Shown here: positions 39,485-46,780 of the stretch, piece by piece
How positions within the stretch are numbered: the first letter of the stretch is position 1
How the letters are laid out: the number at the start of each line of letters is the position of its first letter
NCBI GenBank assembly: GCA_040877415.1
Contig: JBBDNV010000198.1
Coordinates: 1 to 48,673, forward strand
Direction: 5' to 3'
Length of the DNA stretch: 48,673 nt
From: JBBDNV01 sp040877415
GTDB lineage: Bacteria > Planctomycetota > Planctomycetia > Pirellulales > PALSA-1355
Notes under the pieces: generated by a model
The model's input: the letters and a program-made list of their open reading frames with translations, nothing else
What the model was told of the DNA's origin: nothing
Databases searched by the model: none
Position numbers and translations under genes: made by a program

Positions 39485-39562
39485 GTAGCCGGCCTCAGTG
39501 AGGCCGGTCTTCTGAGTGGCCGGCCTGCGTTGGGCACATCCGGGGTCCCTGACCCCGGCTAC
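39485..39562. repeat. Nested triple palindrome
   Basis: GTAGCCGG (39485-39492) pairs with CCGGCTAC (39555-39562). Inside are two separate hairpins: CCGGCCTC-AGT-GAGGCCGG (39489-39507) and CGGGGTC-CCT-GACCCCG (39541-39557). The whole can fold as a cruciform with two arms. I remember this text (CCGGCCTCAGTGAGGCCGG, GGGGTCCCTGACCCCGGCTAC) as recurring in planctomycete intergenic DNA. Confidence 0.7.
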
Positions 39563-39617
39563 AGGCTTTTTTCAAGCCAGTTTTAGGCCAAAGTCCCGGC
39601 TCGCCGAGAGTCTCGTC

Positions 39618-39641
39618 AGCATACGAACCAGTTGGTATGCT
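39618..39641. promoter_or_regulatory. TetR-type operator palindrome
   Basis: AGCATAC-GAACCAGTTG-GTATGCT: 7-bp arms (39618-39624, 39635-39641) around a near-symmetric core, the form of a TetR-family operator. It lies 7 bp upstream of the start of the broken TetR gene, where autoregulation would act, and 194 bp before the DinB gene. Confidence 0.6.
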
Positions 39642-39648
39642 GGCGGGC

Positions 39649-39813
39649 ATGACCAGATCGGCCGCGGAAAATGCCCGGGAGAAGTTGATTCGCGTGGCGA
39701 CCGAGGCGTTTCGGCGCGGCGGGTACGGCGCTGCGACGCTGTGGATGGCCGCCGTTCAAGGGAGTATATCCGGTCGTTGTTCGCGGCGCGCGCGTAACGC
39801 GCCGGCAGCATGA
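39649..39813 (+). pseudogene. Truncated TetR-family regulator
   Basis: ATG at 39649 opens a 54-codon frame. The first ~30 residues (MTRSAAENAREKLIRVATEA, FRRGGYGAAT) are a classic TetR helix 1 and the start of helix 2. After that the reading becomes unrelated (LWMAAVQGSISGRCSRRARN) and ends at TGA 39811. The recognition helices and the whole ligand domain are missing, so no working repressor can be made. The break looks like a deletion, because no shifted frame downstream restores the family sequence. Confidence 0.7.
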
Positions 39814-39834
39814 ATCGCAAACGAAGGAGACAAC

Positions 39835-40323
39835 ATGGACATCAAGCAAGCCATCCATTCGAGCCTGGCTCAAGCCGATATGATCGTTAACGCCTACCTG
39901 GGCGACCTCAAAGGGGAAGATCTCCTGGTGCGCCCAGTGCCGAATTCCAATCACATCGCCTGGCAGCTCGGCCATTTGATTTCCAGCGAGCGCTCCCTGA
40001 TCGACCGAGTCGCGCCGGGAAAGTTGGAACCGCTGCCCCCCGGCTTTGACGCGGCGCACAAGAAGGACACCGCCGCGATCGACGACGCCGCGAAATTCCT
40101 GACCAAGGAGGAATACGAACGGCTGGCCAGGCAGCTCCGCGCCGGCACGCTGCGGATTGTCGATGGAATGGCGCCTGCCGACTTCGATCGCCCGGTCGAA
40201 AAAATGCCGCCGACGGTAAAGACCGTGGGCGACATGTTCTTCTTTGTCTCGATGCATTGGCTGATGCACGCCGGCCAATGGTCCGTCATCCGCCGCAAAC
40301 TGGGACGCGCCCCCTTGTTCTAG
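39835..40323 (+). CDS. DinB-family four-helix protein
   Basis: 162 residues. AAGGAG lies 6 bp before the ATG. The start MDIKQAIHSSLAQADMIVNAYLGDL, then NSNHIAWQLGHLISSERSLI with the first conserved His, and a C-terminal FFFVSMHWLMHAGQWSVIRRKLG with two more His, match the DinB/YfiT fold, in which three histidines bind a divalent metal. Members include thiol-dependent transferases for mycothiol or bacillithiol and many uncharacterised proteins. Chemistry is unknown here. The broken TetR gene with an intact operator lies just upstream, suggesting the gene was once, and may still be, a target of TetR-type control through a homologue elsewhere. Confidence 0.85.
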   Translation: MDIKQAIHSSLAQADMIVNAYLGDLKGEDLLVRPVPNSNHIAWQLGHLISSERSLIDRVAPGKLEPLPPGFDAAHKKDTAAIDDAAKFLTKEEYERLARQLRAGTLRIVDGMAPADFDRPVEKMPPTVKTVGDMFFFVSMHWLMHAGQWSVIRRKLGRAPLF

Positions 40324-40704
40324 GTCGAAGCCGAACCTCGGACTGGGGCAGACGATATGCACGAGGCGGCGCTCGGTGCCTCGTTAATCGTCGCCCAAAG
40401 CGCGCAGCTTCCATACGGATCCGCACACCCACATGATGGCCGACATCCGGCCGTTTCGACTGCTGGAAGGGCGGCCAACGCGGCACCGCGGGAGTGTTAA
40501 CTGCGCCGGTGGTTTGCTATGTTGATGGGGGCTGTCGAACCTGGCGTAGCGGTCTTCCGCGTCGCGTGGACGCCACATTCGCCAGTTCCCCTGCGAGCAA
40601 GGAAGTGGCACAACGTTGCTGCGGCCCCAATCCCGGACGCGCTCAGACGAAGCATCCAATAGGTCAGCCGCCGCACCCTTGCCTGACACCAGGAGGTCGA
40701 TTCA
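40324..40704. other. Intergenic region upstream of cfa-like gene
   Basis: 380 bp without a convincing gene. GAGGC-GGCGCTCGGT-GCCTC near 40362-40382 is a small stem-loop after the DinB stop, possibly a weak terminator. CAGGAGG at 40690-40696 is the strong ribosome site of the next gene. Confidence 0.4.
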
Positions 40705-42114
40705 ATGCATTACGCTACCAAACGTGCAGGAAGTGACGCGCTGGCCAATACGGCCGTCAGCCGCGCCGAAGCCGGCCGCGCAGGAACCGGGGAACGGGCA
40801 GGCCTGGGGTTTGGCCCGGTACTTGCCGATGGGCCGAATGGGCGCGCGGGGCCGGAGATTCCGTCGAAATCGGCGCCGGTGCGACTTTGGCACGGCTATC
40901 TGATTAGCCGGCTGATGACCATGGTCGGCAAGCCTCGGGTGGCGGTCTCGCTGTGGGGCGACAGTCCGATTTGCGTCTCCGACCAACCGCCGCTGGCGAC
41001 GGTCGTGGTGCACAACGCCGCCACGCTGTGGCGGATCGCGATGAACCCCTTCTTCCAATTCGCCGAAGCGTACGCCGACGGTCGGGTCGACGTCGTCGGC
41101 GACCTGGTCGAAGCGATTTCCGCCCTCAACCACTCGATTCAAACCTCGGCCGGGGCCGGTTTGCTGTACAAGCTGGTTTCGCATTGGCTGCGGCTGCCGC
41201 GATTCAACTCGCTGGCCGCGTCGCGCGACAACGTCTATCACCACTACGACATCAGCAACGACTTCTACCGCCTGTGGCTCGACGAGCAACTGGCTTATAC
41301 CTGCGCGTATTTCCCCTCGGCCGAAGTGTCGCTCGAAGAGGCCCAAGTGGCCAAGTTCGACCACGTCTGCCGCAAGCTGTGCCTGGCTCCCGGCGAACGG
41401 GTCGTCGAGGCCGGTTGCGGATGGGGCGCGCTGGCCCTGCACATGGCCCGCAACTACGACGTCAGCGTGCGGGCTTACAACGTCTCGCGGGAACAGGTGG
41501 CGTACGCGCGCCGGCGTGCCCACGAGGAAGGACTGGCCGATCGCGTCGAATTTGTCGAGGACGACTGGCGGCACATCCAGGGGCGCTACGACGCGTTTGT
41601 TTCCGTCGGCATGCTGGAGCACGTCGGCAAGCACAACTATCGCCGCCTGGGCGAAGTGATTCACCGCTCGATTTCCGACAAAGGGCGCGGACTCGTGCAT
41701 TCGATCGGCCGCAATAAGCCGGCCCCGGTCGACCGCTGGATCGAGCGGCGGATCTTTCCGGGCAGCTATCCCCCGTCGCTGGCCGAGATCATGCGCATTT
41801 TCGAGCCGCGCCGGTTCTCGGTGCTCGACGTCGAGAACCTGCGGCTGCACTATGCCCAGACGCTGCGGCACTGGCTGGCGCGCTACGAAAGCGCCGTCGA
41901 GCGGGTTCGTCAGATGTTCGACGAACGCTTCGTGCGGATGTGGCGGCTGTACCTGGCCGCGTCGGTCGCGGCGTTCGACGTCGGCGAGCTGCAGTTGTTC
42001 CAGGTCGTGTTTGCCCGCGGCGACTCGAACGACATCCCTTGGACCCGGGCCCATCTCTACGCCGACGCGACCGCCGAAGCCTGCTCGGTCTCGTCCGCGG
42101 CGGCCGGAGCCTGA
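40705..42114 (+). CDS. cfa: Cyclopropane-fatty-acyl-phospholipid synthase family methyltransferase
   Basis: 469 residues. AGGAGG lies 8 bp before the ATG. After a ~55-residue variable leader comes the N-terminal domain (VAVSLWGDSPICVSDQPPLA, FQFAEAYADGRVDVVGDLVE). The catalytic part begins NVYHHYDISNDFYRLWLDEQ then LAYTCAYF, a CFA signature. VVEAGCGWGALALHMARNYD (~233-252) is the S-adenosylmethionine site, and EFVEDDWRHIQGRYDAFVSV, GMLEHVGKHNYRRL complete it. VHSIGRNKPAPVDRWIERRI, FPGSYPPS and LRHWLARYESAVERVRQMFD are typical C-terminal CFA motifs. The enzyme methylenates or methylates unsaturated acyl chains in membrane lipids. The reductase gene 5 bp downstream suggests that the product is further reduced, for example to mid-chain methyl-branched acyl chains. 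Confidence 0.9.
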   Translation: MHYATKRAGSDALANTAVSRAEAGRAGTGERAGLGFGPVLADGPNGRAGPEIPSKSAPVRLWHGYLISRLMTMVGKPRVAVSLWGDSPICVSDQPPLATVVVHNAATLWRIAMNPFFQFAEAYADGRVDVVGDLVEAISALNHSIQTSAGAGLLYKLVSHWLRLPRFNSLAASRDNVYHHYDISNDFYRLWLDEQLAYTCAYFPSAEVSLEEAQVAKFDHVCRKLCLAPGERVVEAGCGWGALALHMARNYDVSVRAYNVSREQVAYARRRAHEEGLADRVEFVEDDWRHIQGRYDAFVSVGMLEHVGKHNYRRLGEVIHRSISDKGRGLVHSIGRNKPAPVDRWIERRIFPGSYPPSLAEIMRIFEPRRFSVLDVENLRLHYAQTLRHWLARYESAVERVRQMFDERFVRMWRLYLAASVAAFDVGELQLFQVVFARGDSNDIPWTRAHLYADATAEACSVSSAAAGA

Positions 42115-42119
42115 CGGCG

Positions 42120-43271
42120 ATGGAAACTTGCGACGTGCTGATCGTGGGCGGCGGGCCGGCCGGATCGTCGTGTGCCTGGGGTTTGCGCGATGCGGGGCTC
42201 GACGTGCTGGTCGTCGACCGCAAGGCCTTTCCGCGCGACAAGGTCTGCGCCGGCTGGATCACCCCGCAGGTCGTCGAGGCGCTGGCCGTCGACCCGGACG
42301 AGTACCGCCGCTCACGGGTCTGCCAGCCGATCACTGGGTTTCGCACCGGCTTGATCGGCGGACGCGAAGTCGAAAGCCATTACGAGCGGCCGGTCAGCTA
42401 CGGGATCCGCCGCTGCGAGTTCGATCAGTACCTGCTCGATCGCACGGCGGCACGGCGGTGCGAAGCCGAGGCGGTGGAGCAAATCGAGCGCGACGGCACG
42501 CTCTGGCTGGTGAACGGCTCGATTCGCGCGTCGCTGGTGATCGGGGCCGGCGGACATTTCTGCCCCGTGGCGCGGATGCTGGGGGCCCGGAGCATCGCCG
42601 GTTCGCCGGTCGTGGCTGCCCAGGAAATCGAATTCGCCGCGAGTTCGGACGATTTGGCCCGCGGAACGATTTCGGCCGCCGTGCCCGAGCTGTTCTTCTG
42701 TCCCGACCTCGAAGGCTACGGCTGGTGCTTCCGCAAGGGCGATTATTTGAACATCGGACTGGGCCGCACCGACCGCGAAGGGCTTTCGGCCCACGTGCAG
42801 GCGTTTGTCGACTTCCTGCGCTCGCGGGGCAAAATCCGCGCCCAAATCCCCGCCCGGTTCCACGGCCACGCCTATCAACTTTACGAGCGGACCCAGCCGG
42901 TGCTGTGCGATGACGGAGTGCTGTTGGTGGGCGACGCGGCCGGCCTGGCGTATCCGCACAGCGGCGAAGGGATCCGGCCGGCGGTCGAATCAGGGCTGTT
43001 GGCCGCCGCCGTGATTGCCCAGGCCGACGGAAACTATGCCCGCGACCGGCTCGCGGCCTATCCGCGCCGCTTGATCGAGCGTCTGGGCGCTGTGCGCTCG
43101 CGGGGCGCAAGCGACTGGCTGCCGGCCAGTTGGCTGCGTGCGCTGGCGGCGCGGCTTTTGGCCTCGAAGCAATTTGCCCGCCGGGTCGTGATCGAGCGCT
43201 GGTTTCTGCACATGCACGAGCCGGCCCTCGAGCCGGCGCCAGTTTCCGCCGAGCGCTTGACGCCCGCCTAG
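42120..43271 (+). CDS. Geranylgeranyl-reductase-family FAD oxidoreductase
   Basis: 383 residues. The ATG at 42120 starts 5 bp after the cfa stop and gives CDVLIVGGGPAGSSCAWGLR at the N-terminus. VVDRKAFPRDKVCAGWITPQ contains the K-x-C-G/A-G motif of this family. ASLVIGAGGHFCPVARMLGA and YGWCFRKGDYLNIGLGR follow, then VLLVGDAAGLAYPHSGEGIR with AVESGLLAA, the second FAD motif. Family members reduce prenyl double bonds in archaeal or chlorophyll lipids, or in bacteria act on fatty-acid or quinone side chains. Next to a cyclopropane-synthase-type methyltransferase it most likely reduces methylene or isoprenoid intermediates of membrane lipids. Overlap with cfa is none, but the gap is so small that one transcript is near certain. 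Confidence 0.85.
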   Translation: METCDVLIVGGGPAGSSCAWGLRDAGLDVLVVDRKAFPRDKVCAGWITPQVVEALAVDPDEYRRSRVCQPITGFRTGLIGGREVESHYERPVSYGIRRCEFDQYLLDRTAARRCEAEAVEQIERDGTLWLVNGSIRASLVIGAGGHFCPVARMLGARSIAGSPVVAAQEIEFAASSDDLARGTISAAVPELFFCPDLEGYGWCFRKGDYLNIGLGRTDREGLSAHVQAFVDFLRSRGKIRAQIPARFHGHAYQLYERTQPVLCDDGVLLVGDAAGLAYPHSGEGIRPAVESGLLAAAVIAQADGNYARDRLAAYPRRLIERLGAVRSRGASDWLPASWLRALAARLLASKQFARRVVIERWFLHMHEPALEPAPVSAERLTPA

Positions 43272-43367
43272 CAGCTCGCCGGCCGGCCCGCCGGGTGGTT
43301 TTTCCAGCGCCCTGTGCCGTAACAGAACTTTGGAAAGCCCCAGCGCCACACCATTCGACGAGTTTCG

Positions 43368-43763
43368 ATGAAATTCGCACAGCGCGTGTTCCTGGTCGCC
43401 GGGATTTTCGGCGTGGTGGTGCTTGCGCCTATGTATTTCCTCGAGGACTTTTTGAGCCGGCAGTTTCCGCCGGCCATCACGCATCCGGAGTTCTACTACG
43501 GGTTTGTCGGCACGGTCTTCGCATGGCAGTTGGTGTATCTGGTGATTTCGCGCGATCCGGCGCGCTACCGGCCTATGATGCTTTTGGCGATATTGGCAAA
43601 AGCGTCGTTCGGCCTCGCCGTGTTCGTGCTCGTCGCGCTGGGTCGCGTGCCGGCCTTGCCGGCGCTTGCGGCGGCGATCGACCTGGTCTTTGCTGTCCTG
43701 TTCGCCTGCGCGTACGTGGCGACGGGCAGAATTGGCCAACGGCCGGCAGTCAGCGACCGGTAA
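43368..43763 (+). CDS. Small four-span membrane protein
   Basis: 131 residues. Four hydrophobic spans are clear: VFLVAGIFGVVVLAPMYFL (~7-25), YYGFVGTVFAWQLVYLVIS (~43-61), MMLLAILAKASFGLAVFVLVALG (~70-92) and LAAAIDLVFAVLFACAYVATG (~100-120). The termini are short and polar, with MKFAQR at the N-terminus and IGQRPAVSDR at the C-terminus. No catalytic or binding motif is visible. It follows the reductase gene after 96 bp on the same strand and is convergent with the DUF2628 gene (8-bp gap), so it may close the lipid-modification transcript. No family recognised with confidence; a small membrane scaffold is all I can say. Confidence 0.7.
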   Translation: MKFAQRVFLVAGIFGVVVLAPMYFLEDFLSRQFPPAITHPEFYYGFVGTVFAWQLVYLVISRDPARYRPMMLLAILAKASFGLAVFVLVALGRVPALPALAAAIDLVFAVLFACAYVATGRIGQRPAVSDR

Positions 43764-43771
43764 CGATCGGC

Positions 43772-44368
43772 TCAGCTCGCTTGCAGGATGGCGCCGAGCA
43801 CGGCCAGGAAAATGATCAGAACGAAGATCACCACCGAACCCAGGAAGACCAGGCCGAAGGACGCAAGCAAGCTCGTGCCGCCGCGCCGCGACAGATCGTA
43901 CACCAAATGGTCGCCCTCGAGTCCCCGGGCGTGGGCGGCGTGGATCGCGCGCCGGGTGTGGGACAGGTACCAGGCATTGCCGCACAGGCCGCAGACGACG
44001 GCCGTCATGAGGTTCACGATCAGGCCAACCGCCGTCGGAACGGTCGCGCCCCCGAGGATGACGACGAACACCACCTGTTCGAGAATCGATAGCAGGACGA
44101 CGGCGCCAAAGTAGATGAGCGTGGCGACGTACATCTTCCGATAGCCCAACCAAAAAGCGGGCAGGAAGAAGGCCACCCAGTTCATGCCAACCTCACCGCT
44201 CGGATCATCGAGCCGGGCAGCCCATTTGCGCAGGTAGTAATCGGCCTTGGGACCCACGAACGCTCGCAGCTCGTCTTCCTGGATCTCCGAGTCGTCGGCC
44301 ATCAAGCCCAGTGTCCCGGTCGACCGGTAGGGGTTGTTCATCTGATCAAAATCTGCGACCTGAGACAT
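43772..44368 (-). CDS. DUF2628-like membrane protein
   Basis: 198 residues. The ATG at 44368 is chosen because GGAGG lies 8 bp upstream; the open frame upstream to 44623 reads through a repeat-like element. An acidic N-terminus (SEIQEDELRAFVGPKADYYL) leads to NWVAFFLPAFWLGYRKMYVA, the DUF2628 signature of a cytoplasmic 'KxxxYxxxW' helix plus first membrane entry. Spans follow: TLIYFGAVVLLSILEQVVFVVIL, VGLIVNLMTAVVCGLCGNAWYL and GLVFLGSVVIFVLIIFLAVLGAIL. HTRRAIHAAHARG is a conserved basic loop. Such proteins are small integral membrane proteins of unknown role, often near envelope genes. Confidence 0.75.
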   Translation of the reverse strand: MSQVADFDQMNNPYRSTGTLGLMADDSEIQEDELRAFVGPKADYYLRKWAARLDDPSGEVGMNWVAFFLPAFWLGYRKMYVATLIYFGAVVLLSILEQVVFVVILGGATVPTAVGLIVNLMTAVVCGLCGNAWYLSHTRRAIHAAHARGLEGDHLVYDLSRRGGTSLLASFGLVFLGSVVIFVLIIFLAVLGAILQAS

Positions 44369-44717
44369 CGACGGGTCCTCCAGCGGATCGTTTCCCAGCG
44401 AGCCGAATCCGCTCGCGAATTGTTGCCTGTTTGGTGACCAACTCATCCCCAGCCAGTGGCCCGGGGGGACAGACAAATCTAGATCGACAATTGGCTCGCC
44501 GCGGGGGCGCGTCGCCAGACTGCCGAAGCCACTGGGACGAAGACGATTTTGCCGCCCCGGCGGACGACTTTCGCGCTGCAACCCGCGTAATCCGCCCGAC
44601 CTGTCTCCAGGGGCGTTGCCCATGGCTTTTGCAGGTTGGGCCTTTGGCCCACGGCTCCGTCATGCACCATAAACGGGACGCCAGACGGGAGCCTTTCTCC
44701 GACTCGCGCAGGCGCGG
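44369..44717. other. Intergenic region with a dispersed-repeat-like segment
   Basis: 349 bp. 44605-44660 reads GGGCGTTGCCCATGGCTTTT then GCAGGTTGGGCCTTTGGCCC. Its minus-strand translation contains GPKAQPAKAMGNAPGD, a style ('...GNALG...') I remember from repeated, non-genic ORFs in Rhodopirellula and Lentisphaera. GGGCCTTTGGCCC is a near-perfect palindrome. No gene is supported here. Confidence 0.4.
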
Positions 44718-46109
44718 TTACGTTCGAGCGGCGGCTTGCAGTCGGGCGTGGACTTCGTCGGCGGCGCGGTGGCCGCTCTGGATGGCGCCGTCCATGTAGC
44801 CCATCCACTCGGTGGCCGTTTCGGTGCCGGCCCAGTGGATGCGGCCGCAGGGCTCGCGCAAGGCTTCGCCAAAAGAGGTCAACGCGCCGGGGCCGGTTAC
44901 GCCCACGTAACAGCCGCGGCTCCAGGGGTCAAGGTTCCAGTTTTTTTCTACGAAGGCGACGGGCCGGGCCGCCTCGGGACCAAAAAAACGCACCAATTCC
45001 GCAAGCACCGCCGCGCGGCGCTCCTCGCAGGTGCGGTCGGACCAGTCGCGGGCGGCCTGGCCGTCGCTAAAGGTCACGAGCGCCGCGTGCGATGCGTCGT
45101 CGGACGAGTCGTCGAAGGTCGTCACCGTGATTCCGGTGTCGCTCACCGCTTCGCCGGAAAAGCCCGCTTCGCGCCAAAAGGGCCGCTCGTACGCCGCGAC
45201 GTACTTGATGACCGAGCCCATCGGCATGCGGGCCGTAAGCTGGTCGCGCTTGGCCGGCAGCGCCGCGGCGTATTCGATCCTGCCGGCGAGCATCGGCGGG
45301 ACGGCGACGATTGAATAGCCCGCCCGATACGTGCCGCCGTCGCACGAAACTTTCACGCCATCGGTGGTTTGCTCGATGGCGCGCACCGCTGCGCCCTGAA
45401 TCACGCACGGCCCAAGTTTCGCGGCCAGTCGCTCGGAGATCTGCTGGGCTCCGCCGGCGAAGCGATCTTGTTGGGCTCCGCCGCCGATGGAAATCAGCCG
45501 CTCCAGCCCGTGTCCCCAGCGGAGATAGCTCAAAAAGAACAACAGCGACACGTCGCGCGGTTCGCTGGTGAGCACGGCGCGCGTGACGACGTCGACGAAC
45601 AGTCGGCCGCCGGCGGTGCGCAGATTACGGTTCTTCCACGATTCGAGCGTCATGGAGTCCCATTCGGCGGCCAAGGGCGCGCGCCAAGGGGCCTCGGGCG
45701 GAATCTGGTCGACAAATTTTTTCCACCGCCGATCGGTCAGCAGCAATTCGAATTGGCTCAAGATCGGCAGGGGCGGCAGGTCTTTCGCGTAGCTGGTGAG
45801 CTTGCCGTTCCAACTCAAAAGTTTGCGGCCGGTGTGATATTGAGGGAACGTGGAAACCCCCAACTCTTTGGCCAACGCGGCCAGACGGTCTTGCGTCGGT
45901 CCGATCCATTGGCCTCCCAGGTCGATCATGGCTCCGGCCAGCTCCTGGCTGAGCGTGCGGCCGCCCACGCGATGCTGGGCTTCGAGCACGACGCAATGCG
46001 CGCCCCGCTCGACCAGCGCTCGTGCCGCGCACAATCCGGCCAGGCCCGCGCCGACAATGACCACGTCGAGCGGGCCCGCGGTGCCGTGGATGGGTTCGCC
46101 GTGATGCAC
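44718..46109 (-). CDS. Flavin-containing amine oxidase
   Basis: 463 residues from the GTG at 46109; a TTG at 46175 would add 22 residues from a Pro/Ser-rich leader, and neither has a strong ribosome site. DVVIVGAGLAGLCAARALVE then ALVERGAHCVVLEA (~15-45) is the FAD-binding motif. RVGGRTLSQELAGAMIDLGG and QWIGPTQDRLAAL are the GG-doublet motif of monoamine-oxidase-type enzymes. AVPPMLAGRIEYAAALPAKR, MGSVIKYVAAYERPFWREAG and GRIHWAGTETATEWMGYMDG AIQSGHRAA form the C-terminal FAD and substrate region. The enzyme should oxidise a primary or secondary amine to an aldehyde or imine with release of peroxide. No export signal is evident. Convergent genes are absent; it stands alone between repeats. 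Confidence 0.88.
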   Translation of the reverse strand: MHHGEPIHGTAGPLDVVIVGAGLAGLCAARALVERGAHCVVLEAQHRVGGRTLSQELAGAMIDLGGQWIGPTQDRLAALAKELGVSTFPQYHTGRKLLSWNGKLTSYAKDLPPLPILSQFELLLTDRRWKKFVDQIPPEAPWRAPLAAEWDSMTLESWKNRNLRTAGGRLFVDVVTRAVLTSEPRDVSLLFFLSYLRWGHGLERLISIGGGAQQDRFAGGAQQISERLAAKLGPCVIQGAAVRAIEQTTDGVKVSCDGGTYRAGYSIVAVPPMLAGRIEYAAALPAKRDQLTARMPMGSVIKYVAAYERPFWREAGFSGEAVSDTGITVTTFDDSSDDASHAALVTFSDGQAARDWSDRTCEERRAAVLAELVRFFGPEAARPVAFVEKNWNLDPWSRGCYVGVTGPGALTSFGEALREPCGRIHWAGTETATEWMGYMDGAIQSGHRAADEVHARLQAAART

Positions 46110-46323
46110 GCGGATGGTTCCCGGGTTTTCGCTGCTGGGGCGCTTGATGGTATGTCCCGCGAGGGCCCGAAACAACGGGCGCGGTTTCAGCCCCCGGCTC
46201 TACCACGGTCCGCCGGGGGGCGGTGGCGCGCGGATTGGGGTCCCGCTAAAGCGGCGCTGCGGGCTACACTGGTACACAGTGCCGGCACACGCGCGACATC
46301 CTCCACCGGAGTAGCTAACGATC

Positions 46324-46554
46324 ATGACGCATCACGATCGCAAACACGAGCATCACGGCGACAAGCACCAACGTCACTCCACGGCCAAGAGCAAGGGGAT
46401 CCACAAGGACTGGCGGACCTGGGCGGTGGTCGCCTTGATGTTGGGCGCAATATTGATTTACGTCTTTAGCGACAACGAGTCGCTTCAGCCGGGCGGCGAA
46501 GCAGGGCAGGGGATGCCGGCCGCCGACAGCCCGCCTGTCGAAGCGGCTCCCTAA
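46324..46554 (+). CDS. His-rich single-span mini-protein
   Basis: 76 residues. The N-terminal ~25 residues (THHDRKHEHHGDKHQRHSTA) contain eight histidines plus Lys and Asp, a likely metal-binding tail. WRTWAVVALMLGAILIYVFS (~31-50) is one membrane span. The outer tail (PGGEAGQGMPAADSPPVEAAP) is acidic and Pro-rich. GGAG lies about 11 bp before the ATG, a slightly long spacing. With the positive end inside, the His tail should be cytoplasmic. No family recognised. It lies alone between the amine oxidase and the kinase. Many planctomycetes have similar short His/Lys-rich anchors, but I cannot name one. Confidence 0.6.
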   Translation: MTHHDRKHEHHGDKHQRHSTAKSKGIHKDWRTWAVVALMLGAILIYVFSDNESLQPGGEAGQGMPAADSPPVEAAP

Positions 46555-46780
46555 AGGCGATTCGCCGGGCTGACTCGTTTCGCGTCACTATCCGCGTCGC
46601 CCGCGCGCGGTTGCGGCTGCCGTTTGGACGCGGGGCGGCTTGTGAGACGCGGTCCGTGCGGATACCTTGATAACTGAAAACCGCCGCAAGAATCGCCCGT
46701 CACTTCCCGCGTTTTCCGGCTTCACAGGCGGCCCGTCGTTGGAACCACAAAGCCAAAAATCGAGGACTTCGATCCGCAAG
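46555..46780. other. Intergenic region before the kinase gene
   Basis: 226 bp. The kinase frame is open from about 46645, but the stretch before 46781 has no ATG. A TTG near 46668 or the GTG at 46781 are the only reasonable starts. No hairpin or promoter stands out. Confidence 0.3.

Noticed and set aside
44369..44623. N-terminal extension of the DUF2628-like protein
   Set aside because: It translates repeat-like DNA, and the ATG at 44368 has GGAGG 8 bp upstream.
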